A stretch of DNA of 64,000 bases from Linyphia triangularis (lineage: Eukaryota; Arthropoda; Arachnida; Araneae; Linyphiidae). The stretch's first letter is position 1. Every line of letters starts with the position of its first letter. Below, in pieces: positions 24,037 to 36,214 of the stretch. The notes beneath the pieces are model-generated. The model was not told the DNA's origin. It made no database searches and saw only the letters and a program-made list of their open reading frames with translations. The position numbers were made by a program, and so were the translations under genes. Location: the NCBI GenBank assembly GCA_963978545.1, contig OZ021732.1:60736714-60800713 (forward strand), given 5' to 3'.

Positions 24037-25750
24037 TTACTGTGGAGGTCGTGGCTTTGCATTTGAACCAAATTCGATGGGTAATTTCAGGTATTTCCGG
24101 CTGAATTTTAACTTTTTTACTAGTACCACCTTACTGTACCGAGTCTTTTTAATTTGTTTGAACTGAATTATTTTATATCTGATTGAGTTCCTGTATGTCT
24201 GAATGGATTATGTAATGGGTTCCATAATTCGCCATAAAGTGTAATTTGATGGGTCAAATGAAAGCTGTTTATTGAAGGGTAACAGCATTAGTAAATTTTT
24301 AATTTAATTAAATTCCGACCAGATCATCAACTCCAATCGATAGTAAGTGATTTTGCTTTATATTTTTATTCAATTTAGAATAATTTTCTACATTTTTAGC
24401 GTATTTCGGCAATTCTCTCCTCATTTTCCTTCCCATTGTTGGTAATGGAACTTTTTTTTAATTTATTGCATTTTCAGTATGAATCGCCAATCATTGATTA
24501 AACTTTTTATTTTCGAGTATCGCTTTTAATCAAAAAATGTGTTACTAAAAATATTTTCTTCTTGTTCTGCATTCCTTTCGACTTGTGTCCTTGTGCAATG
24601 TGGTGTTCTATTAGTTGAGCAGAAGTCATCCGATTCAGGGTTCTGTTTCTCACTTTTGGTGACGGTCTTGTAGAAAGTGTGGCTCGTTGATGCGTATCCA
24701 TTTGGAAGAGTCCCATTACCCATCTCCCCCCCTACCTGCTGCTTCTGGGTCTATTAGATGAGTCACAGGAGCCCTGGGGCGTAGGAAAGAAACCGCAAAA
24801 CTCAAGACGCCGGGACCAGTTTATTATTTTTTTCCTAACAAACAACTCAGCACAACCCCAATTTTTTTTTCTTTTTTCATCTTTATTTTTTATTTTTATA
24901 TTACCATCCTTCTTGAGATTGCAATGGAAACGTAGATGGTCTGCCTCCACCTGGGGCGGGTAGTAGTTCAGTGAGCTTCTTCATTACGTGACTAAGAGGA
25001 TCGATTAATTTTTGTTTTAATTCGAAAGTTTTGAAGCAGTTTTAAAAGCTATATTAGAGTATTTTTTTTTAAAGCATATTTTTGAAAATAAATAATCCTT
25101 TACGTTGATTTTAAATAACGAGATGTTTTGATATTTTGTGTGGTTACAAAATAGCATGATTTTAATAATTCTTATCAAAGCACTCCGCAAAAGCTCGATT
25201 GATTCTAGAACTAATAAGCAAAATGTCTGCTATGAAGGATATTTTTGAATACTTACCTTCAGGAATTTTTAGTTGAAAAGTTTTATTGCATCCATTGCAA
25301 TTGCTATCAAATCTTACCTTTAAAACTTTTTTTGTAGACAAAAAAGCGTAAATGTAATAAATAATTAGTTCATTAGAGTTTGATGAAATAATGGCTATAA
25401 TATTGGAGACGTACATAAATTACGTCACGAAAAGTTGAATTAATTTTACCAACCCCATCTGTTTCAAAAATTAAAAAAAAAAAAAATATTTATTTATATA
25501 ATTTTGAAATTAACTCAGACGTGCAAATTAAAAAGTTACTTCAGTTAATTAGTTTTACGTCACACAAGAGATCACTTTCACCCCTCCCCCCACCCCTCTC
25601 CCCTCTCACTCCTCAGGACACGGTCCAACTCTGATATATTTGAGTTTTGGGATACTTTGAGGTACAAAATAAGATTTCAAATACTTGCAAATTGAAATTC
25701 TTCATTGTCTCAATTCGGCGCTTCTACATTTTCTCATGGTTTGCTATAAT
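24037..25750. other. spacer with a balanced-composition patch
   Basis: Between 24570 and 24965 base composition is more balanced and open frames exist on the minus strand (24507-24716 and 24732-24950). A peptide RMTSAQLIEHHIAQGHKSKG is seen but no family is recognised. An AP-1-type TGAGTCA lies at about 24759. Pyrimidine-rich tracts lie at 24720 and 25580-25615. Nothing firm can be called. Confidence 0.4.
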
Positions 25751-25756
25751 ACATCA

Positions 25757-26540
25757 ATTTAATACATATATAAAGTGGCGTTTTGACACGAATTCATAGA
25801 AAGGCCATGAAATTGGATCTGGATCAAAATTGGTGAATTTTTTATTTTTTTTGGAGAATTACAAAATAATTACTTGAGGAAATCTTGTCATTTGTTATAT
25901 TTAATACCTATGTATAGTGGAGTCTTGATTCGAAATTATAAAACGGCACTGAAATTGGATCTTGGTGAAAATTAGTAGAATTGTAAAAATTGAAGTATAT
26001 TGTAAGAAAATTTTGGTGAATTTTAACTCAAAAAGTTACCATAGGAACGTATTGTCACTTGGAAAATTTAATACTTATATATAGTGGAGACTTGACACGA
26101 AATTATAGAATAGCAATAAATCTGTGTAAAAATTGGGGAAATTAAAAAAAAAAAAAAATTAAGAAAAATTTGACCAATTTTCAAAAAGTTACCATAAGAA
26201 AATGTTACAAAAGCTGTAAAATTTAATACTTTTATACAGTGGAGGCTTCAAGCGAAATTATTGAACGGATCTGGAACAAAATTGGTTATAATGTGAAAGT
26301 ATTAAAATTTTAAAATTTAATATTTTTAAAATTTTAAAAAAATTTGGCTCTTAAAATGTTTATTTACACTCCCTAACATCATCTAGGCATTCAGTGTTAA
26401 ATTTGATTTTGTCAAGTCCAGATTTAACACTGAATGTTAAATAATTGTAAAAGTATAAAAATTATTGAACGGCCCTGAAATCTGGGGCAAAACTGGTTAT
26501 AATACAAAAATATTAAAATTTAATATTTTCAAAATTTCAA
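25757..26540. repeat. ~155-bp tandem repeat, four to five diverged copies
   Basis: Units start ATTTAATAC at 25757, 25899, 26066 and 26221 (spacings 142, 167 and 155). They share ATAGTGGAG.CTTGA, CGAAATTATAGAA and a GAAATTGGATCTGG-like block. A fifth partial unit lies near 26455. Later units carry the phrase AAAAAGTTACCATA. The copies are clearly related but diverged. Confidence 0.75.
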
Positions 26541-27387
26541 AAAATTTTATCGCTTAAAATATTTACTTACACTTCCAAACATCATTAAGTCTCCGAAATT
26601 GTAAAAGTCAAAATAGTGCTTTAAACAGATTAGTTAAGCAGTATTTTTAATAAATGAAAGTACATAAACTTACAAAATTGGAAATTTAAAGGACAACTTG
26701 TCATAGAAGTTTCTTGAGAATTTGTGCTAGAAGTTATGTGCTGTTATGGACGCCATAACGATTCTGCAATGATACTATATCATTTTTTTCGTAACCTAAT
26801 CAAAAACAAAACGAGTTTATAGATATTCTAAATTAACTCACACTTAAAAAAAAAAAGAAGAAGAAGAAAAAAAAAAAAAAAAAAGAGGAACACATCCATG
26901 ATGGGCCTAACTTTTTTAGCTTACAAGTAAAATTAAATTTTTATATTATTTCCTACCATTCGTTTATAATTGCAAGTTTCATGCAACGATATAATTTTTA
27001 CTGTCCATTTATTTTGCTGTGATTTTATACTTGATGAAAGCTCCCTTTGATACTTTTCGCCTGTCTTTTACACATCGAACCTGTTACATAATTTTCGACT
27101 GAACGGAAAGTATTTCAAATACACTTTAAATTCTCCATAAGCGTAAGTGTCCTGAGTAGATCTACTTCGATAACCTCAGCGGACGGTCGGGAAATCATGT
27201 TACCATTTTTATGAATCTACAGCTTTATAAGAGTGGTAGATAGTGAACAGGATTATGGTGATGACAATTTTAAAATTTAATTTAAATAGTTTTAAATTTT
27301 TTTAATTCTTGTAGGTATTGCACATAAGCTTCTGGTTAATAAACGTTTAGAAAGAATCCAAAACAAATTTTATTTTTAATTTTAACT
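26541..27387. other. AT-rich spacer, nothing recognised
   Basis: An A/G-rich run lies at about 26846-26890. No gene is supported. Confidence 0.55.
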
Positions 27388-27623
<236 letters not shown>

Positions 27624-29820
27624 GTGTTTCTGATTTGAAACTGTAAACGTTGGTGTGACTGTAAGTTTAAACAATATTAGGAAGAAAATATTGTAAGTTA
27701 TAATCCTTAAAAATGACTTTATATTTTTCTATGCTGGCGTTAAATTAAACATTTTAAATTACCATCTTAATCTAGTTAAATTTTAGATCTAAAAATTAGA
27801 TAATAACATTAAAATTACGATTTTTTTAAATGACTAATTTATATTATTATTTGGCTTTAAAGAATATCTATATCGGGAAAACATATAACCCAATATATAA
27901 ATTAGTTTTAAATAGCATAAGTAATGTTAAATGATGTACAAATAATACTCTTACCCGAATAAAAAATCTATATGTAAATTACTATATTCAAACGAAATAA
28001 TTACAGCAATCAAGGAATTAATCTGTTGTTCCTTCCAATCAAATTTCGATTAAGACGTTTTTCTCTTTTAACGACCGATTTGATTCCCACAAAATTCCCT
28101 TTTTGTACAATTGAGGACTAGAAATAGAAAACGACTGAAGTCCAAAAAAAGAAATTTTTTCAGGTGAGCCGAAAAAGGAAAAACACTCGCATTTGGTACT
28201 TAAGACTATGACCAAGTATCAGATAGAATTTGAACTATGGCTACCGCAGTTCGCAATTTGGCGTTCTCCACTTTGTTTAGCTTAGTCTTTAGGGCATTTT
28301 TCCTTAAAAAAAGATTTTCGATTTTTTTTTTCTGTACTTAGATCGTTTTCCATTTCTAGTCATCAATTATAAAACTTTACTGTAGCACACGGAAGAGATA
28401 TATGCTCAAAAATACTTAAATTGCAAAGTGGCCATGTAATAATCGAGCTCTATTATCACAGTAACATGAAAGTTATCAAGCAACTTATTTGTAACCGTAT
28501 TGGCCGTACACGTGGAGATTACCGATATTAATTACTGTCCACCACTCAGATAACACCACTCAAGTAGTTTTCGACTTTGAACTTCTTTAATGGAAATATT
28601 AAATTGTCTTATTCCGTTTAAAGGTTGTGGTGGATGTTTACAGTCGTAGTACAAAGTTCTCCACTCCAACAAAAGGCACGAATCTTACAGAATGACTCTT
28701 TGTTTACAAAATACTCATTAGCATACTTTCTGTATTGCTGTGGTTAATCTGAGGATTAGAAATAAATACTGACGATTGTGTTTGCGATTTTCTTGGGATG
28801 TCTGTAGAATTTAGTAAACTTTGAGTGGTCGGGGGGGGGGGGGGGAGTGCGAATTTTTTATCATGTTGGTGCAATCACGCTAGCACCACGTGGACAAAGA
28901 GTGAGCGAAAATAAAACCGTGATTTAAAATTTTATTTAGTGGAAAAAAAGAACTTTTGAAATTATTAGGACATAACTAATCAGTTTTTAAAAAAAGGGAA
29001 AAATGTTCAAATTAAGGACATCCAAATATTTTTTTAAGGTTTTATTACAATTCAAATCTGCGTGTCACACAGATGTATATTTTATTGAAAACAACTCTTC
29101 TTCTAAATGGTCAAATGTTTCTTTTAGAGGTGTAATAGTTTCAGAATTAAATTATGCATTGCGACTTTTCAATCGAGTGCGATGGAGCATAGCGTATTCA
29201 AAATTCGTTGAAGCATCGTCCAACTACTCTGTATTGGAGAGAAATAAAAGGGGGAACAAATATTCACAGTCTTTTATATGGACTGGAATAACCTCATAGA
29301 TGATTAAGATCATTCTTTACTCTTTTAAAATTGGTCGAAAAGAAAGCCAGACAAAGAAATGATTCTTCTATTAGATTCCACTTAACGTTCAAATCAGATT
29401 CAGTAGAATTAGAGTTGATTAGTTACGAATAGGGTGTTTTGCACGACATTTACGTAACACACAATGGAAGGCGTGGTGCTTATGAATGCTGTGATTGAAT
29501 AAGATTGATAGTTTTTAAATCCAAGGAGTAATTCATAGATGACCAGTCCCATTTTGTTTTGTATCACTAAGAATCTCAATAATTATGGTTTTTATTGAAG
29601 GAAAGGGTGGTTAATAGAATTTGTGCAAGGGAGGATATGGACATTATCTTTTAAATAAGTTTAAACATAAGCAATTTTTTTTTTAATTTCTTTTCGTAGT
29701 TCTCTTGGTTTAAATAGCTCTCCCATTATATATCAAAGTCAAATATACCCCAATTTATTGAAGCTAGTGTCATTTCATTAATAGGTTACCATTTTCAGAA
29801 AAAAAATGTGCCTCATATTT

Positions 29821-29855
<35 letters not shown>

Positions 29856-29945
29856 ATTTTAAATATAGATGCTCACTTTCGAGGAAAAAACATCAAATTT
29901 CAATTTGTAAAGAATGTTATTTAATTTTATGTACTAGTGGTGAAG
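27624..29945. other. spacer, nothing recognised
   Basis: A 16-17 base G run lies at about 28830 and a 29-base T run at 29823-29851. The frame at 29003-29299 is open for 98 codons but matches no family I know and has no convincing splice or promoter context. Confidence 0.45.
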
Positions 29946-29958
29946 CTAAAAGTGTTAG

Positions 29959-30142
29959 CGGCCGACCAAACGGTATAGTGGTTAGCGTACTAGCTTCTAG
30001 ACCGCGAGGTTGCGGGTTCGAGTCCCGTGTTGGCATGGGTGTTTGTAAATGTATGTTGGTTTGTCTAATGACGAATGTTTCGGCGCATTATAGCCCTCGT
30101 GTTGCTGACGGCGCCAGATAATCTGAATACAACTAAACCAAC
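29959..30142 (+). mobile_element. tRNA-derived SINE, family I, copy 2
   Basis: A full-length plus-strand copy is bounded by a perfect 13-bp duplication, CTAAAAGTGTTAG, at 29946-29958 and 30143-30155. The A-box-like TATAGTGGTTAGCG and B box GGTTCGAGTCC are intact, so the internal polymerase III promoter could be functional. The tail reads AATCTGAATACAACTAAACC. Confidence 0.95.
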
Positions 30143-30155
30143 CTAAAAGTGTTAG

Positions 30156-31540
30156 AAAATTGACCATTTTTATAAAATGTTAGGCATCTAATAATGTGCA
30201 CTAATGTCTATAACCTATTTATATGAAAATGTGTGTAGTGCATAAAACCGTAGAATGTATACGTTGATACATTTACGACATAAAAACTGGAAGAAAACTG
30301 TGAAATTTATACTTTGTGTAGAAAATTAGAATTAATATAGAAAAATTTATATTTTTTAAAAATTCATCTTTTTTTTCATTTGTTTATTTTAAGTAAGAAA
30401 AGTGTAAAAGAACAATATTTCCCTAATAATATTTCAAAAAGTATTATTTTTAGAACTAAAAGATTTAGTTAAATAAACTCATTAAGATTGGTCTTTGCGG
30501 ATAATTACTTTTATTTTGTGAATCTTATTATTCTTATTCTTCATTAAATAATTTATAAGGATAAAAGATTTTAAATAACTTAAACTTTTAATAATAAAAT
30601 CTTGTAATAATACCAAAGGATAGTATATGTATATGCTTTTAGTAAAATACTATTCTAATGGAAATATATATGGTAAATATTAATCTATAGCAACTATAAA
30701 AGAGTAATTTCTTTCCATATATGCTTATTTATTGTATAGAATAACTAAGGGGTTTGGCCCCTTCTCGCTAACGATCGCCAACCATCTCAAACTTTTATAA
30801 TCTAATTTTTTTAAAAAACACCACTTCGAAAATATTTGGAATATAATATTAAAAAACGAATTGACTATCGATTACTACCGCTATGAACGTTATTTGATGA
30901 TTAATTTGTAACTTGTATAAACAAACCAGCATCTGATAGCCTTGAGGCTAAAAGAGCTAAGCGTACTTTAATAACACCTTGCATAATATACTCGTCACTG
31001 ATTATTACTTCATCCTAGTATTCCTATGTTTTTATTTTTTTATTATCTTGGAGAAACCTTTTGCTGTAAAGTAGTTTGTAACTGCACAGCGAGGTAAGAT
31101 TTCTGACGCTCTTTCATCCTTACGTTCGCAACCATAGAATTTGTTCAAGATAAATGTTGAGATTTGTTTTTGGATTCAAAAGCTTCAAAAGTTATGATAG
31201 CAAGAGTGCGAATAGTTTAGTTAACTTTCTTAAACTTTCACCTCAGCGTAGAACTGATAAAATGCAGTAGGGGGAAAAATTAAATCTTGGCTAAGTATAA
31301 TACTCTAATTTATGGAAATTGAAAGAAAAGTATTAATTTGTAATTTGTGGAACATATTGAATCAATATTGGCTCAAACCGTAATTGCGTTTTCGGTTATA
31401 AATGACGTATTTTAAAAAGTATAATAATTAAATTCAGGATTTAGGGTTAAAAGTGTTAACAATTAGGTTTCCAAATAGAATTACATGGTAGAATATTAGG
31501 GGTTGGTACGAAGTTTCAAGAATTTGCATAAATGAACTAA
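30156..31540. other. AT-rich spacer, nothing recognised
   Basis: A short phrase, AAGGGGTTTGGCCCCTTCTC, near 30748 looks like the end of a dispersed repeat. Nothing else is supported. Confidence 0.45.
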
Positions 31541-31543
31541 CAA

Positions 31544-31990
31544 CCCAAGCAACACACTCATGTTGTTTCTATGTGGTTTTTTGGTGGATACGTTGAAAGT
31601 GAGAAAGGCACATTGTAACCACATTGTATCAATGTGCAATTCCAATGCATTTTTAAGGAAGCTGATATTTTATAACAGATATTAGAAGAAATCAATTTAT
31701 TTCGTATAATTTTTAGGGGTTTTAATTATGTAGTACGAATAAAGTCAGAATTTCGTTTTCTTTACTTTTCTAATGTGATATCACAATGTTGTTTCAATGT
31801 GATATTTCAACCAGACATGAAACAAGTGTCTTCTTTGGTTTTTGGAAAGCCCCAATCCTGTCCAAGAATCATATTAATTGAAAACTTTGGTAAAAGCAAT
31901 TTATAAAAGCAAAAAATAAAAATCCGTTTACTCAATGTGGTTTTTTAATATGGCTTCAATGTGATAATTCAACATTACACCACTGATCCA
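31544..31990. repeat. iterated CAATGTTGTTTCAATGTGG-type repeat, left block
   Basis: It begins CCCAAGCAACAC and immediately CATGTTGTTTC, which mirrors the end of the block at 44255 (reverse complement CCCAAGCAACGC, then CATGTTGTTTC). Copies of an ATGTTGTTTCAATGTGRT-like motif recur at about 31560, 31612-31645, 31766-31805 and 31932-31975. It may be the left end of a large element whose right end is 43684-44255, or a separate copy of the same family. No clear flanking duplication was found. Confidence 0.5.
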
Positions 31991-32082
31991 CGATTTGTAT
32001 CATCCTACGCATGCGCAATACGCTTTTACCTTCAGTGATGACGTAGTTGGCATCACTTTTGAAGTTGATTTGAAACTTGACG

Positions 32083-34267
32083 ATGTCTGTTGACGATTGG
32101 ATTTATGCCTTTTCTGGTAAGTTTTCTTCATTACATTATTAAATTATACTCTATTATTTGCCGGTTTTCTAAATTAGATGTATTTCTATTTATAAATGAA
32201 ATTAGATAATGATGTTCTTATCAGTGAGGTTTGTTGATTTTTGGGACACACGTGTGACATAAATAAAAAAACCTATTGTATATTTCACGTATTTTTATGA
32301 ACTATAAAACTGAATGGGCTATCTTGTAGAAGTATGTTTTTCTAAAACGATTGATCACTGAGAATTAAACATGCTGTATAAATATTATTTCTATACTTGT
32401 TGAAAGAATTTTTGCGGTAATTAAATGAACTAATTCAGTTAAAAAAAACCTCCACCGTAATATTATAAATTGTCAACAGGGCCGGGAATTTATTTCAGGT
32501 GGAATACAGATGTAGTATAGAATATTTCTTAATGTTATATAATATAATTGAAAGTTATGTGATTTTCCACACCCGTAGTCTCTTTAACATGTTTAATTCG
32601 ATCACACATCTGGAAAAGTTCAGGAAATTTGAAGAAAACTTGCTGTAAAATCAGAGAATTTTTAAAAATCTATCAGGGTATTATCAGAAAACTTTATTTC
32701 CTGAATTTTGTGGCCACTCTGTGTAATGTGTTGTTTTAATTAATGTAAAATTAAGTGTTTATTTAAAAACATAGCTGCAAAATGAACTGATGTTTTGTGT
32801 GCAAAAAATGAATTTCTTTCGTTAATTTTCTTTTTCAAGCAGTGATGGATAACAAATTGAGAATTTCTCCCTATCCCACTTGGTAATCAAATCGATATTT
32901 CAAAGTAAGGTTTAAAAAAGACGTCATCAGTGTAAATATATACATGTGCATAAGGATGATACATTTTATAATAGTTATCATATTTTCAGTTTACTGCCAC
33001 CATGTACAACACTGTGGAATGCGGAACAGGTATAGTGCCTGGAATCTGATCGCTGGCTCCTAACAACTGAAACCTATCCTTTTCAGGTACTGTGGTAAAT
33101 TGAAAAGATGCAGTACAGTATAGGATATTTCGCTATTTAAAAATTTACAAAAAGAACTTTCTAAAAAACTAAAATTAGAAAGTGGAATTCTGTTCTTTTG
33201 CAAAAAATATATATATTTTTAAATCTCCCTTTTATGTTATACAGTCGAACAGGGTTGGCATGGTTTAAACCAAATAGTTTTTTCTCTTTTTAAAGATTAA
33301 TTTAAAATTGCACTTTTTTTGTGTGTTTATTTATAATTAGTGTTGTAAATAACTTTTTTAAATAAATCTTATAGTGAAAGTCTATAGAACTTTTTTTTTA
33401 TAAGTATCAAAAATAACTTTTTATATTAATCTAAGTGTTTTATTACTGTTTTATAATAATATTCAAAATTATTAATTAAAATTAAATTATATGCTGCATT
33501 TTAAACTTGTTTGTGAAATAGAGATTTTGTGCTTAAATAACTTATTTCTAAACCTTAAAAATATAATTATGTATAACTTATCACCATTACTGATGAATCT
33601 AAGAGCAACATTCCATGTAGAAGTAGTAAACAATTACTATTGTATTATATAGTTTCCATTGGATTTAAAAAAACATATCTCTAAATATAATATTAAAATT
33701 TAATGATTTAATTGTTCACATAAGTAGCAATTGTTTATTTACTTAGTGTAAATGATTTTCAGAAGAAATATTATTTGTTATTTAAACATTTATTATTCTA
33801 GTTAATGTAAAATTTTATTTATAAATATGTATACATTTAAATTAGAAAAGGATTTTAAAAAAACAACAACTTTTAAACAAAAAAAAACCCCATTTTTTTT
33901 TTGGGGGGGGGGGGGGTCCAACTCTGCGGCTAAACTTCATTAACACGAAGTCGATGGGGCCGCTGAAATTGTTTGTGCTAACTGAATAAATTAACGCTAA
34001 GTTTTAAGTACGGAGAACTGCTTTTACTTTGCGTTAAACTGGAGTTAAGGTTAACGGATTTCGCATTAACAGGGTTTGACTGTAATTAGATTTGGGAATA
34101 CTTTTTAGAATAAATTTACTTATTGTATTAGAATTGAACATTCTTCTTTTTTTTTTTCAGTGTTCAGTGGACTTGCTTATACAGCTGTTGTACTTAAACA
34201 GTGTGGCTACAGAACCTGGAAATCAAGAAACTTTTCGATTGTGGAAAAAATCAGGGAATTTTTTTAA
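32083..34267 (+). CDS. putative small two-exon gene, unknown family
   Basis: A first exon at 32083-32116 encodes MSVDDWIYAFS and ends at a consensus donor, GTAAGT, in phase 1. A strong polypyrimidine acceptor at 34160 opens an in-phase exon (34161-34267). That exon encodes V, then FSGLAYTAVVLKQCGY, then RTWKSRNFSIVEKIREFF and a stop, for a 46-residue protein. An alternative in-phase second exon lies at 32990-33063 (acceptor TATTTTCAG), encoding V, YCHHVQHCGMRN, RYSAWNLIAGS and a stop. Just upstream, CGCATGCGC at 32008-32016 resembles the core of the NRF-1 site found at many housekeeping promoters. I do not recognise the protein. Junctions are read by eye only, and chance cannot be excluded. 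Confidence 0.3.
32608..32725. repeat. ~110-bp dispersed repeat, copy 1
   Basis: It shares the order TCTGGAAAA, GGAATTTGAARAA, TCAGGGWATT and CCTGAATTTTGTGGCCA with a second copy at 34469-34575. The ends are approximate. It is probably an old miniature transposon. Confidence 0.6.
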
Positions 34268-34468
34268 TATTCAGGAAAATTTACTGTTACTGTTTAGGGT
34301 ATGTTTTTCCATTATCCCTATTTTGGTACCATTTTCCTGATGATTTGCTGTGATAATCATTAGAAGTTTTAATGTTATGGAATAATTTTAACTTTTAACT
34401 ACCACCAAACCTATTTTTAAAAAATTGGCATATTATCTCTTTAGCATACAAGTTCTATTCGATAAATG

Positions 34469-34575
34469 TGTCAACATATCTGGAAAAATTGGGGGAATTT
34501 GGAAAAAGTTTGCAAGAAGGGAATTTTTTTTAAATCTGTCAGGGAACTTTTTACCTAAATTTTGTGGCCATCATG
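34469..34575. repeat. ~110-bp dispersed repeat, copy 2
   Basis: It has the same block order as 32608-32725, including CTGTCAGGGAA and AAATTTTGTGGCCATC. Both copies are in the same orientation. Confidence 0.6.
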
Positions 34576-34721
34576 TTAAATGACACTGATAGTTCTTTTG
34601 ATAATCCTCTATAATTTATATATTAAGTATAATTTTTTTATTTTTAAATTAGTTTTGCTGTTGTGAACATGTCTGAATTATGGCAGTATTATAACAAGGC
34701 TGCTAGTGGCGTTTACTAAAG

Positions 34722-34986
34722 TGACTATTTTAGCCTCCAGAAAACTTTTTTTGGTAAGAAAAATATCGGTACTTACGTATTAACGCCACTGCAGCTACAG
34801 ATTTGACGGTTTTTCAGTGCCACCAATAAAGAGCAATCTTGTTGTTCGCACGCAGTTATCTTTTGGATTCCTTGTAAGTATAAAACTATAATTCCTTGTA
34901 AGTAATTAAAAACCGCCAAATCTGTAGCTGTGGTGGCGTTAATACGTAGGTACCAAAATTTCCTAATTGAGTATTTTAACCTCCAG
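34722..34986. repeat. hairpin element with 47-bp inverted repeats
   Basis: The arms at 34768-34815 and 34908-34954 are inverted copies with about four mismatches. They start GGTACYTACGTATTAACGCC and include CAGCTACAGATTTG. The hairpin is flanked by imperfect direct copies of ATTTTARCCTCCAG at about 34722-34740 and 34969-34986. The size (~187 bp) and structure fit a MITE or a foldback element. Confidence 0.75.
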
Positions 34987-35769
34987 GCGACTATGTAATG
35001 AAAAATGAGTTCCTGACTTTGAACTGGAAACCAATAGAGAGCATGGCTTCAACTTGGTTGCAGCAGCTCATTTAATTTATCCTCAAAGTAGTAAAGAGTG
35101 TTTTTGAATTTAAAGCAAAATTTGTATGATACAGTAAATTTTTCTAAAAGTATACCGAAGAGTAAAAGGCAACTAAGTTGTTTGAATCTAGAATTTTCAA
35201 AAATTATAATTGGTTTCCTATTGAAATATAACATTAATAAAAACCTATATTATACGTTTTTCCTGTAAATTTTTCTACTCTTCATTTTAGTTTTCAAATA
35301 CTGGGGTGGGAGTAGGCAACATTGGTATTCTGCATCTGCCTTCGAATTTTTTTTACATAATCTACTTTTGATTAAACTATATTGTGTATCGTCATTGCAT
35401 GATATTCTGAAATAAGTCTGTTATTGCCTTAAATGGTCATGTGATCTTTGGTCAGTCCAATGTGCACACCATAATATGAAGGGTGCTTCCGCATACTGGC
35501 ATTGACTTAAAACCATCCAAAACAAGGGGATCGCTTTCAACACGAGAGAGGGATTTTTTTAAGTCATAAAAAAGGGATATTATTTTGATTAATATATTCA
35601 ATCTTTGAATTTGGTTGGCGATTTAAGTAGCAGAGTTGGATTTGAGCATTTTTACACGTCGTATTTCTTTATTATTATTTTTGGCATGGTGTCTACTTTT
35701 AAAAATTGGAAAACAGTTATATCTATATAAATATATGTTTGAATGGTTTTTGTATTAAATAAAGGTAAT

Positions 35770-36214
35770 TTTATTTTAGAGATTATGAAAACAACCAATG
35801 AGGAGGCGAAAGAAGCTCGTGGAGTGACATTAAGGCTGCTGATGGTGACAGAGATGTGGAATATTTTTGGGAATGATATTGAGGATTGTAAACATGGTTT
35901 ATAACATATGGTTCATAAACTTAAATAATTATTTTGTATCTCCTTTCTTATTTTACTGTTATTAAATGGGGTCTTGAAGTTAAGATCCTACTGTTGCTCT
36001 GAATGGGATATGTCATTAAAAATTAGCACATATATATTTAATCATCTTATAATTTTTCATTTGCTGGTTTAAAGTGTGAACTTAAAAACAATTTGAAAGG
36101 TATTTGTACCTATGTAATTGTGTTAGGACCATGTGTGTTACTGTTACATGTAATTATTAATATTTGTTTTATTAACATTTGTTTTAATGTTATGCGTGCT
36201 ATTTTTGAAATAAA
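35770..36214 (+). other. possible terminal exon with polyadenylation signal
   Basis: A TTTTATTTTAG acceptor at about 35779 is followed by a frame reading IMKTTNEEAKEARGVTLRLL, then MVTEMWNIFGNDIEDCKHGL and a stop at about 35903. A polyadenylation signal AATAAA lies at 36209-36214. It might belong to the small gene starting at 32083 or be non-coding. Its connection to the upstream exons is not proven. Confidence 0.22.

Noticed and set aside
29003..29299. 98-codon plus-strand frame
   Set aside because: Longest non-repetitive frame here, but there is no motif, no splice or promoter context and no recognisable family. It is left uncalled.
29970..30040. Possible tRNA gene
   Set aside because: The head has A- and B-box motifs, but the same non-tRNA body and tail follow in three copies with target duplications, so it is a SINE.
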